A DNA stretch of 64,000 nucleotides from NCBI RefSeq assembly GCF_000227135.1, contig NC_018256.1, positions 365,968-429,967 of the forward strand. The letters are read 5' to 3'. Made by a program: the position numbers and the translations under genes. Positions 28,215 through 38,576 of this stretch are shown here, in pieces. The notes beneath the pieces were generated by a model. That model searched no databases. It saw nothing but the letters and a program-made list of their open reading frames with translations, and was not told the origin of the DNA. The stretch's first letter is position 1, and the number at the start of each line of letters is the position of its first letter. The stretch comes from Leishmania donovani. Lineage: Eukaryota; Euglenozoa; Kinetoplastea; Trypanosomatida; Trypanosomatidae.

Positions 28215-30288
28215 GCAGGAGATCCTAACGCGTGGGTGGCCGGAGGCGTGGGAGAGACTGCGTGCGCTTGTGTCTTTGCGGGGGACGTTCGCGTGCTGTG
28301 GCTTCACTCTCGCGGGGATGTACGCATTCCCACCGCTGGTCTTCTCTTCCCCTGCTTGGGGGCGGGATGGAGGTGGGCGGAGGCGGCCTCGGTGAGAGGT
28401 CGCGCGCAAACGTATGTACACTAGAGGCGCATCTTTTCTTTTTTTCCGGTTCCCTTCTTCGTGTGCTGTTGTTGATGTCATGCGCATAGCAGACTTCCTT
28501 TGTGTCTCCATTGCCTATGTTTACAATGTCGACACTCGTGTAGCGCACTTCTTTGAATTTCGCTGTGCCTCTCCTTTCCGTAGGTGCTTGGGTGGCTGTA
28601 TGTGTGCGCATCCGCATCTGACGGAGCGACACACCGCAAAACGATGGAGAGGGGAGGGGTCCAGGGGCACTGGAGGAGGGGCTAGACGGCGCGAAAAGAG
28701 GACGAGGGGAAGGGGGAAGGGCAGAGTGCGATGCGATTGTCACGCGCAGCCCCCCCTCCCCCCGCCTTCCGCTCTCTACGCGTTTTCTGTTTCCTATTTG
28801 GTCCCCCGCCTTGTCTCCTTTGAAGACAGGCGAGAGGGTCGGATAGGTAGAGTTGGGCGGTAGAGGCGTCGCTTTCCGTGTGTCGCTTTTCTTTCTCATG
28901 GCTTCTTTTCTGCGTTACCTTTATTCACCACGGCGCTTGCTCATTTCCGTGTGCTGTCCCGCACCCCCCAACCCCACGTGCACACGCCATTTCACCCTAT
29001 CTTTCTTTACCTATGTACATGCACGATTGAAGGCGCCTCTTTTCAACCGCAGCCTTTATCATCATGCTTCAGTCAGCATCGTCTCCAATACTGCTGCTGT
29101 TATCGTTGCTACTGATGGTGCTTTCCCTTCCGTTCCTGTTTTCTCTCCTCTTGAGCCGCTGCTGCGCTCTTGGTGCCGTCTTAGTGGGCACGCCTTCACG
29201 CTTCTCTGTCTCTCGCTCGCGCTCTCTCGTGCGCGCTTATATGTGTGTAAACCGCACCAGCAACGGCTTTAACTCGGGCCGCGAAAGCAACAACACACAC
29301 ACGCGCGCACAAGACAGAGATAATAATACAGAAGAAACCGATGCCGCCATCTAGCACAGAGGGCACCGCACGGACAAGCTAGTCCAAAACGCACAAGGGG
29401 GGGATCAGTAGAGGGCGCTTGTGGGAGCGTCGCACGAGCGCGCAGTGACTGCCGCTGCTCTGCGCACCTTGACTCCCTCTCTCGCCATATCCGCCGTCCT
29501 CTTTCGTTTCACCAGTACTCGGCCGGTCTCTCTCTCTCTCGCGGCTGAGGAGGGGGGAGGGGGTTTGGAAATCGGTGAACGGCGTCTCTCTCTGGTGACT
29601 ACTGCCGCGACGTTGCCCACGTCTCATGTTTCTCTGGCCAGCCATCCCGTCTCCCTTGGGCTGCTCGCCGCTTCTACCCTCATGAGCTTGCCGCACTTTG
29701 CCCGTTTCCTCCCTTCCTCGCGTCCACTCACGTATGCGCCGCCTCTCCACGCCCTCCCTCTCTTCGTCTCTCTGTCTCCATACAACACGGGGTGCACTCT
29801 CTGCAGCACTTGGGTGGCGTGCGCGTACAAATCCAGACCGTGCTTTCTCGTTTCTTCGGCGGTACGAGAGCCGTTGCGAGCACCGAAGCTGTCTGCCACG
29901 CTGCTAGATTGCGGGACTCCGCCACTAGTGACGCTGCGAGACACCATCGAAGGACTAAGCCGCCTCCTCACCGCAGCCCCCTCCAGCCGCTCTCCCTTTC
30001 TTTGTGTTTCGCTTTTGCTACCCCAACGTATTTCCGACGCAACACATTTGGCGTACGCACGGGCGTGGCTACACGAGAGCTGCAGCGCGTGACTCTTGAG
30101 AGAGAGACCTATACCTCTTCTTGGCATTCACTGCTGTCGACCACACGCACGGACACACGCACACACCCATCTTCGGTGACTGCACCTGCAGCGACATCGC
30201 ACACTCCCAGCTTTCCTCTTCTCTCGCCCTGCGCGCTTTCCTCTTCCCGCCGCCCCCTCTGCACGTTTTTACACACGACCTCGCAATA
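28215..30288. other. Intergenic region between the tandem coiled-coil genes
   Basis: About 2.1 kb. It holds purine-rich sequence at 28640-28735, then CT-rich spacer. A 223-codon frame at 29421-30092 is Ser/Leu/Pro-rich without domain features and is not called. A pyrimidine run precedes the next start (30215-30270). Confidence 0.6.
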
Positions 30289-32175
30289 ATGCCTAGCATC
30301 GACATCGATGTGACGAGTGTGCCGGACATTATTGAGGCACAACTCACGCTCAGCTACAGCCGTCTCACTGATGTGATACGCGTCTTAGTGGAGCAAGGAA
30401 ACGGCCATGAGGACGACATTGATGAAATCCGCGACCGTCTTGGGAAGTTGACGCAGGAGAACAGCGCCTTGCGTGCTGAGATTCAGGCCCTCAAGCAGGC
30501 GAGAGGCCCCGGCGAGGAGGTGACTACCGCGCTCGAGGATCTCAAGTCGACGGTGGCTCAGCTCTCGGAGAAGGTTGCGGCCAACACAGAGCACATCGCG
30601 GCCAGCGACGCGGCACACAAGGCGTATGCGGCCGATGCGGAGAAGCATTCGGATGAGCAGCATGACGCCATGAGGGCCACCTTCAACCGGCACGCCGATG
30701 TGGTAGGGCAACGTGTGTCCGCCACTGAGAAGTCGCTGCATGCGCTGCAGGCCTTTGTCGATCTCTGGGGTGCGGGGCCGGAGCAGGTGTTAGAGATGGG
30801 CCGGCGGACCGATAACCAGGAGATGGAGCACAGCCTTGTGGACCGGACCCGGTATGTTCTTTCACTGCCCTCTTTCGCAAAGATACAGGAGGAGATGGAG
30901 GTGCTGCGGGCGCTACTGCAGCGTCAAGCGGCCGACGCGCTCGCGGCCAAGACGAGCGAGGCCGCGCGGACAAGTCGCACAGCCTCGTATGTGGCTGCCA
31001 TGGCCGCCCCAGCGGAGGCGGCAGATCACTCGGGCGAGATTGAGACCCTCAAGGGCGCGATGCGCTTTCTGGAGCAGGACATGGCGGCGCTGCAGCAGCA
31101 GCGTTTGCCGCCATTGGAGTCGGCAGTGCGCGAGTTGCAGGGGCGCGCCAACCCAGAGAAGCGCATCAGCGGCACGGAGAAGGACGTAAACCGCTTGAAC
31201 GACCATCTCGCTCAGCTCGAGGACCGTCTCAACACGCTGCTGGGCCAAACTGGGGCGACGAAGGAAGGTGGCGTGGATGAGTCCCACCCTGGTCTGGTAG
31301 ACCTGGCTCGTCGCGTCTCGCTTTTAGAGGAGACGGTGGAGGGCTGTCCGCGTGGCAAGCACACCACGCCAACGTCCTACGGCCCAGCAGCTGGGGGTGA
31401 GGCGTTGATCGCAGACGGGGCTGCCGCAGCGGCGCCAGTGCGTACTTTATCGCGCAATCGGGGTAGTATCCCTGCCGCCGGACGTCCGCCTTCGGGTCGC
31501 GTGGGCAGCATTGGCGTCCTGCCGGCAGTTGCCAAGGAGGCCCTGAGCGGCAGCAGCACTGTGGCTGAAGGCGGGTTGGTGTCGCCGCCGCCCCACCTTG
31601 CGTCTTCTGTGACTTGCAGCTTCAACTCAAACGAGCGTGAACAGCCGACGGTGGAGGTGCTGCGCCGGCAGGAGGCATCGCAGCCCGACGTTGCCGCTGA
31701 TCGCAGACGCATTTCGGTAGCGGTAGAACCAGATGACGGTCTGCGCCTCCGCGTCACCCAGCTAGAGGAGAATGCAGCCATCCTGGAGGTGAACAAGGCA
31801 GACCGCAGGGAGCTGCGTGAGCTGGCGGAGGCGCTACGCAGTGCTCTTGAAAGCTCGCATCACGTACATCAACAGCATCAACAGCATCAGCAGCATCAGC
31901 AGCATCTGCCGCCGCTGCAGCAGGCCCTGCCCTCGAGCTCGGCCTACAATGCGCCGCCGCTGGTGCCGCAGCGTCCCGTCTCAGCAAATGGCCGGTACTC
32001 TGTTCCCGAATACGCACCAAATCAGCAGCGTGGGGACGGCTTTAGTAGGCCGACCTCCGCGACGGCAGGACTGGGCCGTCCCATGTTCGTCGGCTCTTCA
32101 TCGTCGGTGTACCTGCGCGACGGAGCGCAGCTCACGAACGCCACGGTATCGCCAACGCACTTGTATCGGCAGTGA
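30289..32175 (+). CDS. Coiled-coil protein, 628 aa; second of the tandem paralogous pair
   Basis: ATG 30289 (MPSIDIDVTS) follows a pyrimidine-rich stretch; the upstream in-frame part reads as translated spacer. The N-terminal segment (YSRLTDVIRVLVEQGNGHED) resembles the matching part of the 25236 protein. A long coiled coil (about 45-140) then leads to ALQAFVDLWGAGPEQVLEM and RYVLSLPSFAKI, matching the LWG and LVDLPAF elements of its upstream neighbour. More coiled coil follows to about residue 355. A Gly/Pro/Ala linker comes next, then a short coiled segment (about 495-522), a His/Gln repeat encoded by CAG/CAT triplets (31869-31906), and a Pro/Ser-rich tail. It lacks the five-unit repeat region of its partner. 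There is no membrane segment. A structural role, perhaps cytoskeletal, is inference. Confidence 0.85.
   Translation: MPSIDIDVTSVPDIIEAQLTLSYSRLTDVIRVLVEQGNGHEDDIDEIRDRLGKLTQENSALRAEIQALKQARGPGEEVTTALEDLKSTVAQLSEKVAANTEHIAASDAAHKAYAADAEKHSDEQHDAMRATFNRHADVVGQRVSATEKSLHALQAFVDLWGAGPEQVLEMGRRTDNQEMEHSLVDRTRYVLSLPSFAKIQEEMEVLRALLQRQAADALAAKTSEAARTSRTASYVAAMAAPAEAADHSGEIETLKGAMRFLEQDMAALQQQRLPPLESAVRELQGRANPEKRISGTEKDVNRLNDHLAQLEDRLNTLLGQTGATKEGGVDESHPGLVDLARRVSLLEETVEGCPRGKHTTPTSYGPAAGGEALIADGAAAAAPVRTLSRNRGSIPAAGRPPSGRVGSIGVLPAVAKEALSGSSTVAEGGLVSPPPHLASSVTCSFNSNEREQPTVEVLRRQEASQPDVAADRRRISVAVEPDDGLRLRVTQLEENAAILEVNKADRRELRELAEALRSALESSHHVHQQHQQHQQHQQHLPPLQQALPSSSAYNAPPLVPQRPVSANGRYSVPEYAPNQQRGDGFSRPTSATAGLGRPMFVGSSSSVYLRDGAQLTNATVSPTHLYRQ
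31869..31906 (+). repeat. CAG/CAT trinucleotide repeat coding a His-Gln tract
   Basis: CAA/CAG and CAT triplets alternate inside the 628-aa gene and encode repeated QQH units. Copy number may vary between strains. Confidence 0.85.
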
Positions 32176-34370
32176 GGATGTGGTGCGTGTGAGCGGAAAA
32201 GCGAGCAGGCGAGTGGCAAGAGCGTATGAAGATGTGCGCAGAGACAACGCTCAGAGCAAGCGTTCCTTCTTTTTTTTTCTTTCTCTCTCTTCTCTCTGTA
32301 TTTGCTGCGGTGCTCGAGCGGGCCGAGTGACGTTGGCAGAGCGGGTGTGGGAAGAGGAGGTGCTGCTCTGGGCCATCGCTGCTCTCCGCTCTGGTGGGAA
32401 TGCGCCTGCGCACATCTCTGCCTCTCTGCGTGTTTCACAGCGGCAGCTGGCTGACTTACAGAGGCGAGCGCACACAGACACACCCAAACACAGGTACTTG
32501 TCTCCACTGCTACTAACGCTCTGCATCGCCCCCCTCCTTCTCGCTCGCACTCTCCCTCGCAGGCGGGTGTGTATAGGCTTCGCAGTACTACCTTGCTTTC
32601 ATTTCCTTTTGTGTTTCTCGTAGGTGTTCGCCATCTTTTCATGCTTGGGTCTGGTGCCTTTCCAGTATCACCTCGCTTCCCCTCCCTCCTCCTGCACGTT
32701 CATCGTGAGTCTCTTCTTCTGTGCTTTCGAGGCTCGATCTCTGCGTCGCCTTGTTTCAACGTCTTTGCGTGTGCGTGCCTGCGTGCGGCACGGGCTGCGA
32801 TTCTTCGTCTTATCACTCGAAGCTCTCTTCGTTTGTTACTTGTCTTCTTCACCGCCGCGCTCTGGCGGCACTCGGGAAGACGCGCGCGCACGCACGCAAC
32901 ACCATACCTCCTTGTACTGCCTCTATTACTACTACTCCTTTATGTATACTACACGTAAAAGCGGTGAAGGTGCGAAAGGACGCATGAGGGGGGGGGAGAG
33001 AGAGACAGGGGCAGATAAGACAAAGGCTCTTCACGCCACCAGAGGGAAGGAATGACGAGTGGGCCAACATACCCACAAGGCCTCTGCACCTGATGTGAAT
33101 CGTGGCAGACGACGGAGACAGCGGCTTGTAGGAAAGCGAGTACTGCCACACCGCAAAATACGTCCGCAGCCAACATCTGCCTTCCCCACGGTTGCCTGCA
33201 GGTTGCAAGGCACGTTCTCCTCCCCCATCTCCTGTCGTTCTAGTTTCTTCAGCTGCAGCTGCGTGCACCGGGGTGGGGGTGGGGTGAGAAGAAAGAGAAG
33301 ACGACGACAATCAGCAGGTGCGGCCCTTGCTAGAGGCGCGACTTTCAGCACTCTGTTTGCTAGGATCGCCTTTTCCCTCTTGATCACTGTTTGCGCCGCC
33401 CTTTCCCTGCACGCGGCCGCCTCCCTCTTACATCTTTCTTATTGTCTGTATCATCGCCGCCTCCTCCTTTTCGCTCCCCAGGTTTCGGTCTTTCTGTTTT
33501 CCCGTATGTACAGGCTGTGTGCTGTGGCACAGAAATAAACGAGCTTTTACCATCTCTATATATATTTTTTCTCTTCTGTTGTTCTTGTGTAGCCTACCGT
33601 GCGTGTATGTGTGGGGCCTGTGTGCGAGCATGCAAACGGCTTCCGCCCCTCTTTTCGGCCCCGTGTGCGTCGCTCTCCTCCGCTGTCTCCTCCTCCTCAG
33701 CGCCTCTTCCCCCCTCTTCACTTGCTTCGTTCCCGCAAGCAAGGGAAGCACACAGTGAGCCCACGAGTTGCACACACGGCAACAAGAAAAGCGAAGGAAA
33801 AAAAAGAAGACTAGTCAGTAAAAGCTGTTGCAAATGCATCCGTTTCACCCCAACGCCGACGCTCTCCCTTCTCCGGCGGTGGATGCAGCCTTACACACAC
33901 ACACACATAGAGTTTTCGCGCAACTGTACACCTGCAATTTCATGTTAGCACCTCGAATGCTTCAAGAGGAGGTTTTGTCGCGACCACAAAGTATGAGGCC
34001 TTTCCCCTTGGCTCATGCCGTCGCGCCTCTGTCGTGGCGCTGTCGGCATGCCGGTGCACTCCACTTTTAGTGTTTCTTCCCACTCGTGCGCGCGCGGTGC
34101 AGGCGTGTCGATGTCGCAATAATCCCGCACAAGAAGCCATCCCTCTCTCTGTCTCATTTCCTTCCTCTTTCCTCATTCTTCTGCTCGACGTGCACTGCTT
34201 ATGTTGTCGGAGAGGTTCGTACGTGCACGTACAGGAGCCCTTCTTGCGTGTGTCTCCCTCCCCCTATCTTGCATGCAGACTTCTCCTTCCCATACGCACA
34301 CCCGCTGCTTTACTTTTTTGTTCTTGTGGTTTCTCCTCACTCGCAGGCTCGCGAGTGAGCGGCGCTCAGC
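32176..34370. other. Intergenic region
   Basis: About 2.2 kb of pyrimidine-rich spacer with scattered GT and CA runs (for example CA at 33895-33907). No frame has a credible start with domain features. The acceptor for the next gene is at its 3' end. Confidence 0.6.
34311..34346 (+). promoter_or_regulatory. Predicted spliced-leader acceptor for the CxxC gene
   Basis: A T/C-rich tract ends in CTCGCAG with AG at 34345-34346, 24 nt before the start codon at 34371. Confidence 0.55.
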
Positions 34371-34841
34371 ATGGCAGGCGTAGCCTACATTGTGCGATGC
34401 CAGCGCTGCGGCGTGGCGCGCAAGTCATACAATGATCCGCGACGCGGCATCAGCGTAATCGAGTGCAAGCAACCCTGCGGCAACTCGCACTACAACTGGA
34501 CGTATATTCAAACAATCCCCGAGAGCGAGGAGTACCCACTGGCGAACGTCGAGGAGAACATCATCCCAGTGTACGCGCCTCCCACACGCGCACTCTCAGC
34601 GTCACCGTCGCCGCCGCGGCATACGACTCCGCCGTCACCGTACAAAGACAAGGGCGTGGAGGAGAGACTAGAGTTCTGTAGTGAAGGTCGCGGGTCGATG
34701 GCATGCTTGCCGTCCGCGCCCGCAGGTGCCGGTGCACAAAACGTCTCGTCGCCGTTTCCTGGCACTCCTTATCCCACACATATGCGGGAAGAGGCGGAGG
34801 GCTACCGACTGAGGGCGACCACGTCGAGGCCAAAGCACTAG
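34371..34841 (+). CDS. Small protein with a four-cysteine putative zinc site, 156 aa
   Basis: The family is not recognised. The N-terminal half has C10-x2-C13 and C32-x3-C36, spaced like a small zinc ribbon or knuckle, with basic residues between (VARKSYNDPRRG). It is followed by a folded-looking YNWTYIQTIPESEEYP stretch. The C-terminal half is Pro/Ser/Thr-rich and probably disordered. The ATG sits 24 nt after a strong polypyrimidine-AG pair, which supports a real gene. A zinc-dependent fold is inference from Cys spacing; nucleic-acid or protein binding cannot be told apart. It is the last + strand gene before the disturbed island at 35.5-38.3 kb. Confidence 0.75.
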   Translation: MAGVAYIVRCQRCGVARKSYNDPRRGISVIECKQPCGNSHYNWTYIQTIPESEEYPLANVEENIIPVYAPPTRALSASPSPPRHTTPPSPYKDKGVEERLEFCSEGRGSMACLPSAPAGAGAQNVSSPFPGTPYPTHMREEAEGYRLRATTSRPKH

Positions 34842-35553
34842 GAAACCCACCAGCAGCAGGATTTCTCTGTAGAGTAAATAATTCGTCGTCGCTCTTCGCC
34901 TCCCCTCTTCCCGCCTTACAAGGGCCACTGCAAAGAGCGGCGCACACACGCACACGCACGGACACTTTAGTCATTCGTTTTGGGTGCGGTGAGGGTCGTG
35001 CCGAAGGCAAAGAATACGAAAGGAGAAGCGAGCGTTGGCTTGCCCGGTCTCCGCCGGACGCCGTGCCGTCATGCGTCTTTATCCCCTCTGTCTGCTTGCG
35101 TGTGCGCGTGTGGCACGGGCACAACGAAGTTGGCGCTGAAAGAAGGGGGAGGGGGAAGTGGAAAGGGCTGAGTGCACTGCCGTGGTGCTCCTCCGAGTTA
35201 TCCAGGTCTCTCGCGCACTCTTTCTTTCCGGCCACCTCTCATTCTCCGCCAGTGCCTCAAACTCTCCGTTGTTCTGTCGCTTGCCTATGAAGGAAAACCT
35301 CGACATCAGCTCCTTGCGCTTCTGCTGCTGCTCTCCTTTTTTTTTTTGACAGTCCACCTGCGATGACTTTATGGCAGCTTTCGTGTGATGCCAACTGCTT
35401 CATGCGATTGTATGCGGGCATACACAGACATGCATACACACAAAACCTATATTCCCCCCCCCCAACACGTAAAGCGACAGCTTAGTTGTTCACATATCCA
35501 CACACGCAGCGCGGCAGCAGCTGCCACCCCTTGCACTGCGGGTATAGGTGCGC
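34842..35553. other. Intergenic region before the island
   Basis: Spacer with a purine-rich patch (35120-35170), T-rich sequence near 35335-35348 and a C run near 35454-35463. No gene is seen. Confidence 0.55.
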
Positions 35554-36277
35554 CTAAGAACTGTGCATGCTGACGAATCTCGCCTCTCTTCTCCCTCTTC
35601 TTTTCTCCCGCAGGTAGTCAGTGGGATGAGCTCCGCCCACTCTGCTACACTGAAAAGGTAATAATACCCATATAAGGACATATCCAACAGTACCCAATGC
35701 GCACCACATGGCGTGAGCCACGCTGACGTTCTCCTTACACGCGTGCCGGACCTGGCCCAGGTGACGTTGTAGTGCGAACATGCACGCGTTCTCCACCTGC
35801 GCATGAGCTCGCCCTGAATAAAAAACGCCTCTGCTCTGCACTTCGCAAACTTTGGCGAGGCCTACGTGGCCCTCCGATCAGGACGGCATCACAGAGGTGT
35901 CGTGGGGGGGGTACCCCCATCGGGAAGACTCCGATGGGTCGCGTTGTCGCACCTGCAACGCAACCATCATACACATCTCTCGCGAAATGACGTAGATCTC
36001 GCCGGGGCGTGCGTGACGCTGCACGAAGAGGGCGAGCACAGGAAACTCGCATCCGTTCAGGAATTCCCCTACGTCTTGGAAGAGGTGTGAGTTTGAGATG
36101 GCCGACTCGCGTGTACCCCCACAGCAGCCCCAGTGATTGCCTTCCCGTCTCAAACACGGTGGCCACCGCCTTACGGAGCTGCCGCGCCCACAATGCGACG
36201 CCTACACGGCACAGGGCGCACCGATGGCGCCCGCATCCCCGCAGGGTGACCGTGAGCAGAGGGAAGCAGCCGAAGGA
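35554..36277 (-). pseudogene. Degenerate minus-strand coding-like segment with two in-frame stops
   Basis: On the minus strand one reading frame runs from the first assembly gap (36277) to 35554. It is interrupted only by TAG at 36204-36202 and TGA at 35880-35878. Its translation is unlike translated spacer. It includes segments such as FLNGCEFPVLALFVQRHARP and AQVENACMFALQRHLGQV, then a hydrophobic stretch (WCALGTVGYVLIWVLLPF) that could span a membrane. The family is not recognised. All confident genes here are on the + strand, so this is out of place and may be a remnant of an inserted element. The upstream part is hidden by N. Chance openness is possible, so confidence is low. Confidence 0.35.
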
Positions 36278-37094
36278 NNNNNNNNNNNNNNNNNNNNNNN
36301 NNNNNNNNNNNNNNNNNNNNNNNNNNNNNNNNNNNNNNNNNNNNNNNNNNNNNNNNNNNNNNNNNNNNNNNNNNNNNNNNNNNNNNNNNNNNNNNNNNNN
36401 NNNNNNNNNNNNNNNNNNNNNNNNNNNNNNNNNNNNNNNNNNNNNNNNNNNNNNNNNNNNNNNNNNNNNNNNNNNNNNNNNNNNNNNNNNNNNNNNNNNN
36501 NNNNNNNNNNNNNNNNNNNNNNNNNNNNNNNNNNNNNNNNNNNNNNNNNNNNNNNNNNNNNNNNNNNNNNNNNNNNNNNNNNNNNNNNNNNNNNNNNNNN
36601 NNNNNNNNNNNNNNNNNNNNNNNNNNNNNNNNNNNNNNNNNNNNNNNNNNNNNNNNNNNNNNNNNNNNNNNNNNNNNNNNNNNNNNNNNNNNNNNNNNNN
36701 NNNNNNNNNNNNNNNNNNNNNNNNNNNNNNNNNNNNNNNNNNNNNNNNNNNNNNNNNNNNNNNNNNNNNNNNNNNNNNNNNNNNNNNNNNNNNNNNNNNN
36801 NNNNNNNNNNNNNNNNNNNNNNNNNNNNNNNNNNNNNNNNNNNNNNNNNNNNNNNNNNNNNNNNNNNNNNNNNNNNNNNNNNNNNNNNNNNNNNNNNNNN
36901 NNNNNNNNNNNNNNNNNNNNNNNNNNNNNNNNNNNNNNNNNNNNNNNNNNNNNNNNNNNNNNNNNNNNNNNNNNNNNNNNNNNNNNNNNNNNNNNNNNNN
37001 NNNNNNNNNNNNNNNNNNNNNNNNNNNNNNNNNNNNNNNNNNNNNNNNNNNNNNNNNNNNNNNNNNNNNNNNNNNNNNNNNNNNNNNNNNNNNN
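36278..37094. other. Assembly gap (N run)
   Basis: 817 N characters. The true length is unknown. Draft assemblies often break at repeated sequence, in keeping with a mobile or repeated element here. Confidence 1.
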
Positions 37095-37196
37095 TGCCAC
37101 GCGACCCGCCTCCGACATTCACGTGAAGGTCTGCATCGACAGCATCCAACGGACGGGTGGTCGACAGGCGGTGGAGACAGCTCTGCAGGGGCCCCG
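37095..37196. other. Short sequence island between two gaps
   Basis: 102 bases. It is open on the + strand (containing DIHVKVCIDSIQRTGG) and also on the minus strand (containing LHRLSTTRPLDAVDADLHV). Neither is recognised. It is too short to assign. Confidence 0.4.
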
Positions 37197-37591
37197 NNNN
37201 NNNNNNNNNNNNNNNNNNNNNNNNNNNNNNNNNNNNNNNNNNNNNNNNNNNNNNNNNNNNNNNNNNNNNNNNNNNNNNNNNNNNNNNNNNNNNNNNNNNN
37301 NNNNNNNNNNNNNNNNNNNNNNNNNNNNNNNNNNNNNNNNNNNNNNNNNNNNNNNNNNNNNNNNNNNNNNNNNNNNNNNNNNNNNNNNNNNNNNNNNNNN
37401 NNNNNNNNNNNNNNNNNNNNNNNNNNNNNNNNNNNNNNNNNNNNNNNNNNNNNNNNNNNNNNNNNNNNNNNNNNNNNNNNNNNNNNNNNNNNNNNNNNNN
37501 NNNNNNNNNNNNNNNNNNNNNNNNNNNNNNNNNNNNNNNNNNNNNNNNNNNNNNNNNNNNNNNNNNNNNNNNNNNNNNNNNNNNNNNNNNN
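37197..37591. other. Assembly gap (N run)
   Basis: 395 N characters, the second of two gaps in the island. Confidence 1.
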
Positions 37592-37705
37592 ACGCCTTTC
37601 GGCGTCTGCCGCAGAGCACGGCCTTCACATAGGCTGCAACCCCAGGAGGACGGTGAGGGGGAGGGTGCGCGGTACGCATGCATCCGCATACGAGGCAGAT
37701 GGTCG

Positions 37706-38290
37706 TCACCGGTAGCCTCTGAGGGGAAGGGGAGGGGCGCCAGGCGCAAATAGCATCAACTCGGCTGGGCTCTGCGCGGTTTGCTGTGCCTTGTAGGCAT
37801 AAACAACATTTCCAAAGAAAGCGAAGAACAGCAGCAGCACCACACCTTCCCAAAGACAGCACGCCGGCCCTCTCTGCCCTCCGTAAAGGCTGCGCACGCG
37901 GCCATGCGATTCATGCTGCAATGCATGCACGGATAACTTTTTTTCCCATACGCGGCCACTTCTGAAAAACAGCAAATCCGCCGCTAATCCTGCAGGCCGC
38001 CGGAACCGTGACTCTGCGTACCACGCGTGGCGGGGTCTACCTAGCAACATGGCAAAGAGCACGACGTGATGGATAAGGGCGGGAGGGAGGGGGCAGACCC
38101 TGCACTGTCCGTAGAGGTCATCAAAACGCGATAAACAGCGGCCCTGTGAAAACGGAATGCAGAGGTCAGCTCCGCCCTTCTTGGCCACATTCAACACGTT
38201 CGGTGACATCGTCCACAGCACACTCGAAAAATGGGGGATGGAACCCCGCAACTCGATGAGTAAACTTCGTTTTCCCCTTGAATCCTCCAT
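37706..38290 (-). CDS. Unrecognised minus-strand open frame, 194 aa, possible element remnant
   Basis: A minus-strand frame opens with a true ATG at 38290 and runs 194 codons, with no + strand gene beneath it to explain it as a shadow. The protein has several Cys and His residues in its first half (for example GQCRVCPLPPALIHHVV) and a hydrophobic stretch near the end (VVLLLFFAFFGNVVYAY). The function is not recognised. The sequence upstream on the minus strand is purine-rich, so no spliced-leader acceptor is evident, which argues against expression as an ordinary gene. It could belong to the same inserted element as the fragment at 35554-36277, or be fortuitous. Confidence 0.3.
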   Translation of the reverse strand: MEDSRGKRSLLIELRGSIPHFSSVLWTMSPNVLNVAKKGGADLCIPFSQGRCLSRFDDLYGQCRVCPLPPALIHHVVLFAMLLGRPRHAWYAESRFRRPAGLAADLLFFRSGRVWEKKLSVHALQHESHGRVRSLYGGQRGPACCLWEGVVLLLFFAFFGNVVYAYKAQQTAQSPAELMLFAPGAPPLPLRGYR

Positions 38291-38576
38291 TTTTTCCCTC
38301 TGATCTCACGCCAGCGAGGGCAGGGTACACTAATAGCAGCGGTGCATCGTGCTACGCTCTTTTCGGCGCAGCTGTGTTTGCGGGCCTCTCGTTTTTTCTC
38401 TCATCCCGGCTCGAGCTGTTTCCTCGGCGATCATATCTGCTTGCCCACCACAAAGGCACGCACACTGCCAGCAAGGCACGTTTTTTTTTGTGGTGGGGGG
38501 CTATCATACCTCACCTGCTCCCTCTGTCTCTTCGTTTTTTCTTCGTTGTTTCTTAATTTGGTCTCCTTTGGCAACC
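38291..38576. other. Quinone oxidoreductase 5' spacer
   Basis: This short spacer returns to the T/C-rich style of the other upstream regions, with tracts at 38389-38402 and 38515-38554. It probably holds the spliced-leader acceptor. Confidence 0.5.

Noticed and set aside
29421..30092. A 223-codon + frame in the spacer between the coiled-coil genes
   Set aside because: Composition is Ser/Leu/Pro-rich as expected from CT-rich spacer, and no motif is present.
38220..38262. A tRNA T-arm-like GGTTCC stretch on the minus strand
   Set aside because: The loop does not match the GTTCRANYC consensus, and no acceptor stem or A/B box pair could be found around it.
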